Origin: Timema cristinae | Lineage: Eukaryota > Arthropoda > Insecta > Phasmatodea > Timematidae | Assembly (NCBI GenBank): GCA_039000515.1 | Contig: JBCFYV010009882.1 | Span: 62,786,817 to 62,850,816 of the forward strand | Direction: 5' to 3' | DNA: 64,000 nt | Part shown: positions 60,891 to 64,000 of the stretch, piece after piece | Layout of the letters: every line of letters starts with the position of its first letter | How positions within the stretch are numbered: position 1 is the first letter of the stretch | Translations under genes and position numbers: made by a program | Notes under the pieces: model-generated | What the model was told of the DNA's origin: nothing | What the model saw: the letters and a program-made list of their open reading frames with translations, nothing else | The model's database searches: none

Positions 60891-62088
60891 TTTCTTTCTA
60901 CCTTAACATAGATATCATGTTTAGAAACAAATTTGTCAAATACTTTCAGAAATATGCCCAGAGACTAAAATATTTATCAAGTCCCCTTTTTGGTTTTGGA
61001 GGCACATTAAACGAAGAGGTTCATCAATGATGAAGTATAGTGAAATTTTACTGAATCATCATAATCTCAAGGTAGAAAAAATTCAATATTGCAACAAATT
61101 ACTCTTTAAATGAAAAAGTGGGAAAAAAACAGAAACTTGAAGTCGAGAAAAATAAATTAACTACTTGAAATTAAATTAAGTATTTTTTTTAATCTCAGAA
61201 ATAGAGTTTCAATGAAATTGAATAAACAGACATTATTTAGTAGAAAGGTTATTCATGTGGTGAATAAGAATAATGGTCGTGGATCTTGCCCTTGCTTATT
61301 GCCAGGCCACAAAAGGCAGAGGAATATAAGATACAGGCCGCTTCCACACAGAACTACAAATAGAGTCAGCCTTTAGTCTACAAATATTTAGTATATATCT
61401 AACTTGATTAAGAAATTAGTTTGAAACTTATTCCCCACCACGCCTTTAATGGGAATTCAGCTACACTTATAAAGTTTAATTTGTTACATTTTGTATTATT
61501 AACTTCTTATTTTTAAAGTTATATTTTCCAGTATAGTTATTGTTGTTACTGTCAAAGTTCTAAGCAAAATTTAAGTTTTAATTTTTTTAAGCCCAATTGA
61601 ATAACCAAGCATTAATTTAAAAGTAATAAAAGTTTCATAAAAAAGCGTTGGCGTTTTAGAATCAAGCTGTCGTTTACCAAAAGTGACCAATTATTTTTCG
61701 AAACAGTTTCATAGGGTCTTGAGTACTTGTGAAAATGTTGATAATATTAAGGTTACTGTTGATGATAAAAATATTGAAGAAAATAACATCGAGTAAATAA
61801 GGATACCGAATTTTTAAAGAAGATAAAACACATCGTTTAAGGCAAGGATATGAAACTGGAAAAGCGAAATGGGAATTTTCTTTGGATTCATCCCCTTTTT
61901 AAAGAATCGAGACACCAGTCTCCAATAAATCAACTGTTTACTGCTCCTAGACATTGGGGGACAATCAATGATCAGTATCAAGAAATGTAGGTTATTAAAG
62001 ATCCTTGACTTGACTGTAAAAATATATTAGGTAAATCCATAAGTATCTACTCAGATAAGACATGAGCAGGGATTTTGATTGGAGTGGA

Positions 62089-62123
<35 letters not shown>

Positions 62124-62749
62124 TCCTTTATATACTGTACATTGACTAGACACCTTATTTTACTACTTATAATATATTTTTCCTCTATATTTGGTTTCCT
62201 ATTTGATTTATTACTATCTAATTTCATATAAGCGGGGCTCCTTATTCTATCTTTAAGTGGATTAACAAATGTCTATAAAATCAGGAGTTTACTGGATATC
62301 TCTCTTTATTTTGTATTTGAATTTATTCGGTAGTTCTTTATACCAAGAGTCACCCCCAGCTAAATAGTTAAATGAATTATTTTAAAACTTAATAATCCAT
62401 ACAAAAATTATATTAACATAGGCTCTGAAAAAGAGGTGACCTAAAAATTAGTGAGGGTCCATGTCTCAAAATGTTTTTATTAATAAGTGTGAGATGGAGA
62501 ACAAGCGTGATGTTCATTCTACATCGACACGGCGTGGCATAGCATGAAACGCAGGTCCTGGTACCAGTTCTGAGTTACATTTAGATAAAGTATTTGAAGC
62601 ATTGTTGAAAAAGTATATCAGTGAATTAGTATATAATATTATAGCCCAAACGTGTAGTAATACGACATGTTATAAAATAAATGGTTTATATTACTAGGAT
62701 AATTTTAAGAGATTGGGCACATATTAACATCAAATTATGCAGCCCATAT
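60891..62749. other. AT-rich intergenic DNA
   Basis: No supported gene. A (TTA)n microsatellite is at 62091-62123. Otherwise nothing was recognised. Confidence 0.5.
62091..62123. repeat. (TTA)n microsatellite
   Basis: About ten tandem TTA units. Confidence 0.9.
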
Positions 62750-63640
62750 ATTAAAGTACGCAGATGATTTATATTTGTAAATGAATAGTATTAATATGTT
62801 GCAAGAAATGAAGATACTTTATCAGAACCTTTCAGAGAAATAGGCTTAGAATTGAATACTGAGAAGATTATGAGCATAACCAAACAGAGAACACAGATTA
62901 AAGACGACACTTTATAGATTACTGTGATAAACTTACACATTTAGTTGGGTTAATGAGCTCAAATATTCAGAAACAATATTAATTTATAATAACGACACTA
63001 GACTGGAAAATAGTTTAAATATTTAGGAAAATTTTTCACTATCAATAACAATATTAAAGGGGAAATTAGCAAAAGAATACATTTGGAAAATACATACTAT
63101 TACTTGATCAGAATATTGTTAACCTATCGCCTCTTATAAAGGAATTAAAGCTCAGAATATACAAAACTATAGTTTTACTGGTTATTCCTTATAGTTGTGA
63201 AAATTACATGGCGATAATAAATTTAATGTGTTTGAAACGTTTTAGTAAAATATTTTTTACAAAAAGGGATTAATACAATAGACATTGGATAAGGCTACAT
63301 AATTTTTTGAGCAACATATCCCTTTACTCATCATTAACCCTTATTAGGGCAATCAACTCTTGATGGTTACGGTAGGTAGGTTATGCGGCATTAATGTAAT
63401 AAACAATAATTGCTTTAAAGGTATTGACTGGCAAACCAATTAGGAAAAGATCATTGGGAATACTTAGACGCATCTGGGAGGATTACATTAAAATGAGCTT
63501 GAAACAGATGGGGTGTGGGGAGGTGGACTGGATGGAATTAGCTCAAGATAGGGATAGGTGGCATACTTTAAACAGTGCAGTAATGAATTTATTTTTTACT
63601 TCCATTACTGTTTCCAGCCTGTAGCCTGGGTCAGTATTCT
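62750..63640 (+). pseudogene. Decayed LINE, RT C-terminal part to 3' end (family 2)
   Basis: A highly broken copy. Around 62950-63160 frames recall the 'LKYSxTI...NDTRLENS' and 'LLTYRLL.KELKLRIYKTIV' region of the RT. The end (63424-63620) is clear: 'GILRRIWEDYIKMSLKQMGC' and '[20 protein letters not shown]' then 'AVMNL'. The same family as the pieces at 20300 and 46828. No activity is possible. Confidence 0.75.
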
Positions 63641-63803
63641 TATTCAAGCCATATATTTTCCAATACTAGCTTTCTAGGCCTGTCGTAAATTCATATGCCT
63701 TATAGTCTACTTAAGACTAGGACAGGCACAACATTCAATCACCAGCCGTTAATTAATCACTGTGAAAGGGTAAACCCATATTTAACCAATATAATTTTTT
63801 TGG

Positions 63804-63881
63804 CCATGCCAGGAATCAAACCCGGTACCCTTAGCTCAAAAGACAGACATTCTAATGACTGAACTAAGGTGTTGGACCGAT
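63804..63881 (-). repeat. tRNA-like SINE head
   Basis: Reversed, it has an A-box-like 'ccttagttcagtcatt' and a B-box-like 'ccgggtttgattcctggc' with a plausible T-arm stem, but a mismatched acceptor end and no clean anticodon arm. More likely a SINE head than a tRNA gene. Confidence 0.45.
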
Positions 63882-64000
63882 AATTAACTTTAGTTAAGGC
63901 AAAATAAATATAACCTCATTAATCGCAAAGAAAAATTCCTTCCAAGCTATTACTTTTATCTAACATAACTATTTTTTGATCCTTTCAATTATATAGCTAT

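Noticed and set aside
21268..63881. tRNA genes at A-box or B-box matches (21268, 38117, 50435, 63804)
   Set aside because: None gives a complete cloverleaf with both boxes and paired acceptor ends; SINE-derived fragments explain them.

Overview
The window is animal nuclear DNA, almost certainly from an insect. It is strongly AT-rich, its genes are split by long GT-AG introns, it encodes chitin-binding cuticle proteins, and it is packed with decayed transposable elements. A hemipteroid host is only a guess from the style of the repeats. No bacterial operons, rRNA genes, intact tRNA genes or CRISPR arrays are visible.

Host genes. Three small secreted-protein genes can be assembled from splice sites and phase. 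(1) Plus strand, 1712-7745: the last three exons of an RR-type (chitin_bind_4) cuticular protein; its 5' end lies outside the window. (2) Minus strand, 24416-16292: a complete three-exon gene for an 88-residue secreted, Gly/His-rich protein, with an 18-nt first coding exon and a TATA box. (3) Minus strand, 52520-39280: a complete seven-exon gene for a secreted protein of about 216 residues, with a 21-nt first coding exon, a TATA box and a conserved-looking C-terminus. Inside gene 3 lies the most interesting observation: two homologous versions of exon 4 (46064-46164 and 44968-45068). Each is 101 nt, with the same entry and exit phase, so only one can be used per transcript. They look like mutually exclusive exons and have no other annotation in the sequence.

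Mobile and repeat landscape. 5.2-5.5 kb: hAT fragment. 8.3-9.9 kb: decayed multi-copy transposon-like gene. 13.8-15.0 kb: TIR element. 19.5 and 24.9 kb: tRNA-derived SINEs with exact target-site duplications. 25.4-27.6 kb: Helitron with both ends and helicase pieces. 28.6-29.2 kb: tandem repeat of about 140 bp. 29.7-34.4 kb: broken Polinton/Maverick-like (adintovirus-like) island with polymerase-B and capsid-like pieces, interrupted by a hAT transposase remnant. 40.75-41.7 kb: TIR element within gene 3. 55.4-60.9 kb: two adjacent jockey-like LINE copies with complementary contents. 20.3, 46.8 and 62.8 kb: fragments of a second LINE family. A more diverged SINE-like family recurs throughout.

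The three host genes probably all serve the extracellular cuticle. This follows from the chitin-binding domain in gene 1 and from the secretion signals, small size and Gly/His/Tyr-rich composition of the other two. All exon structures are read by eye from sequence and need transcript support.
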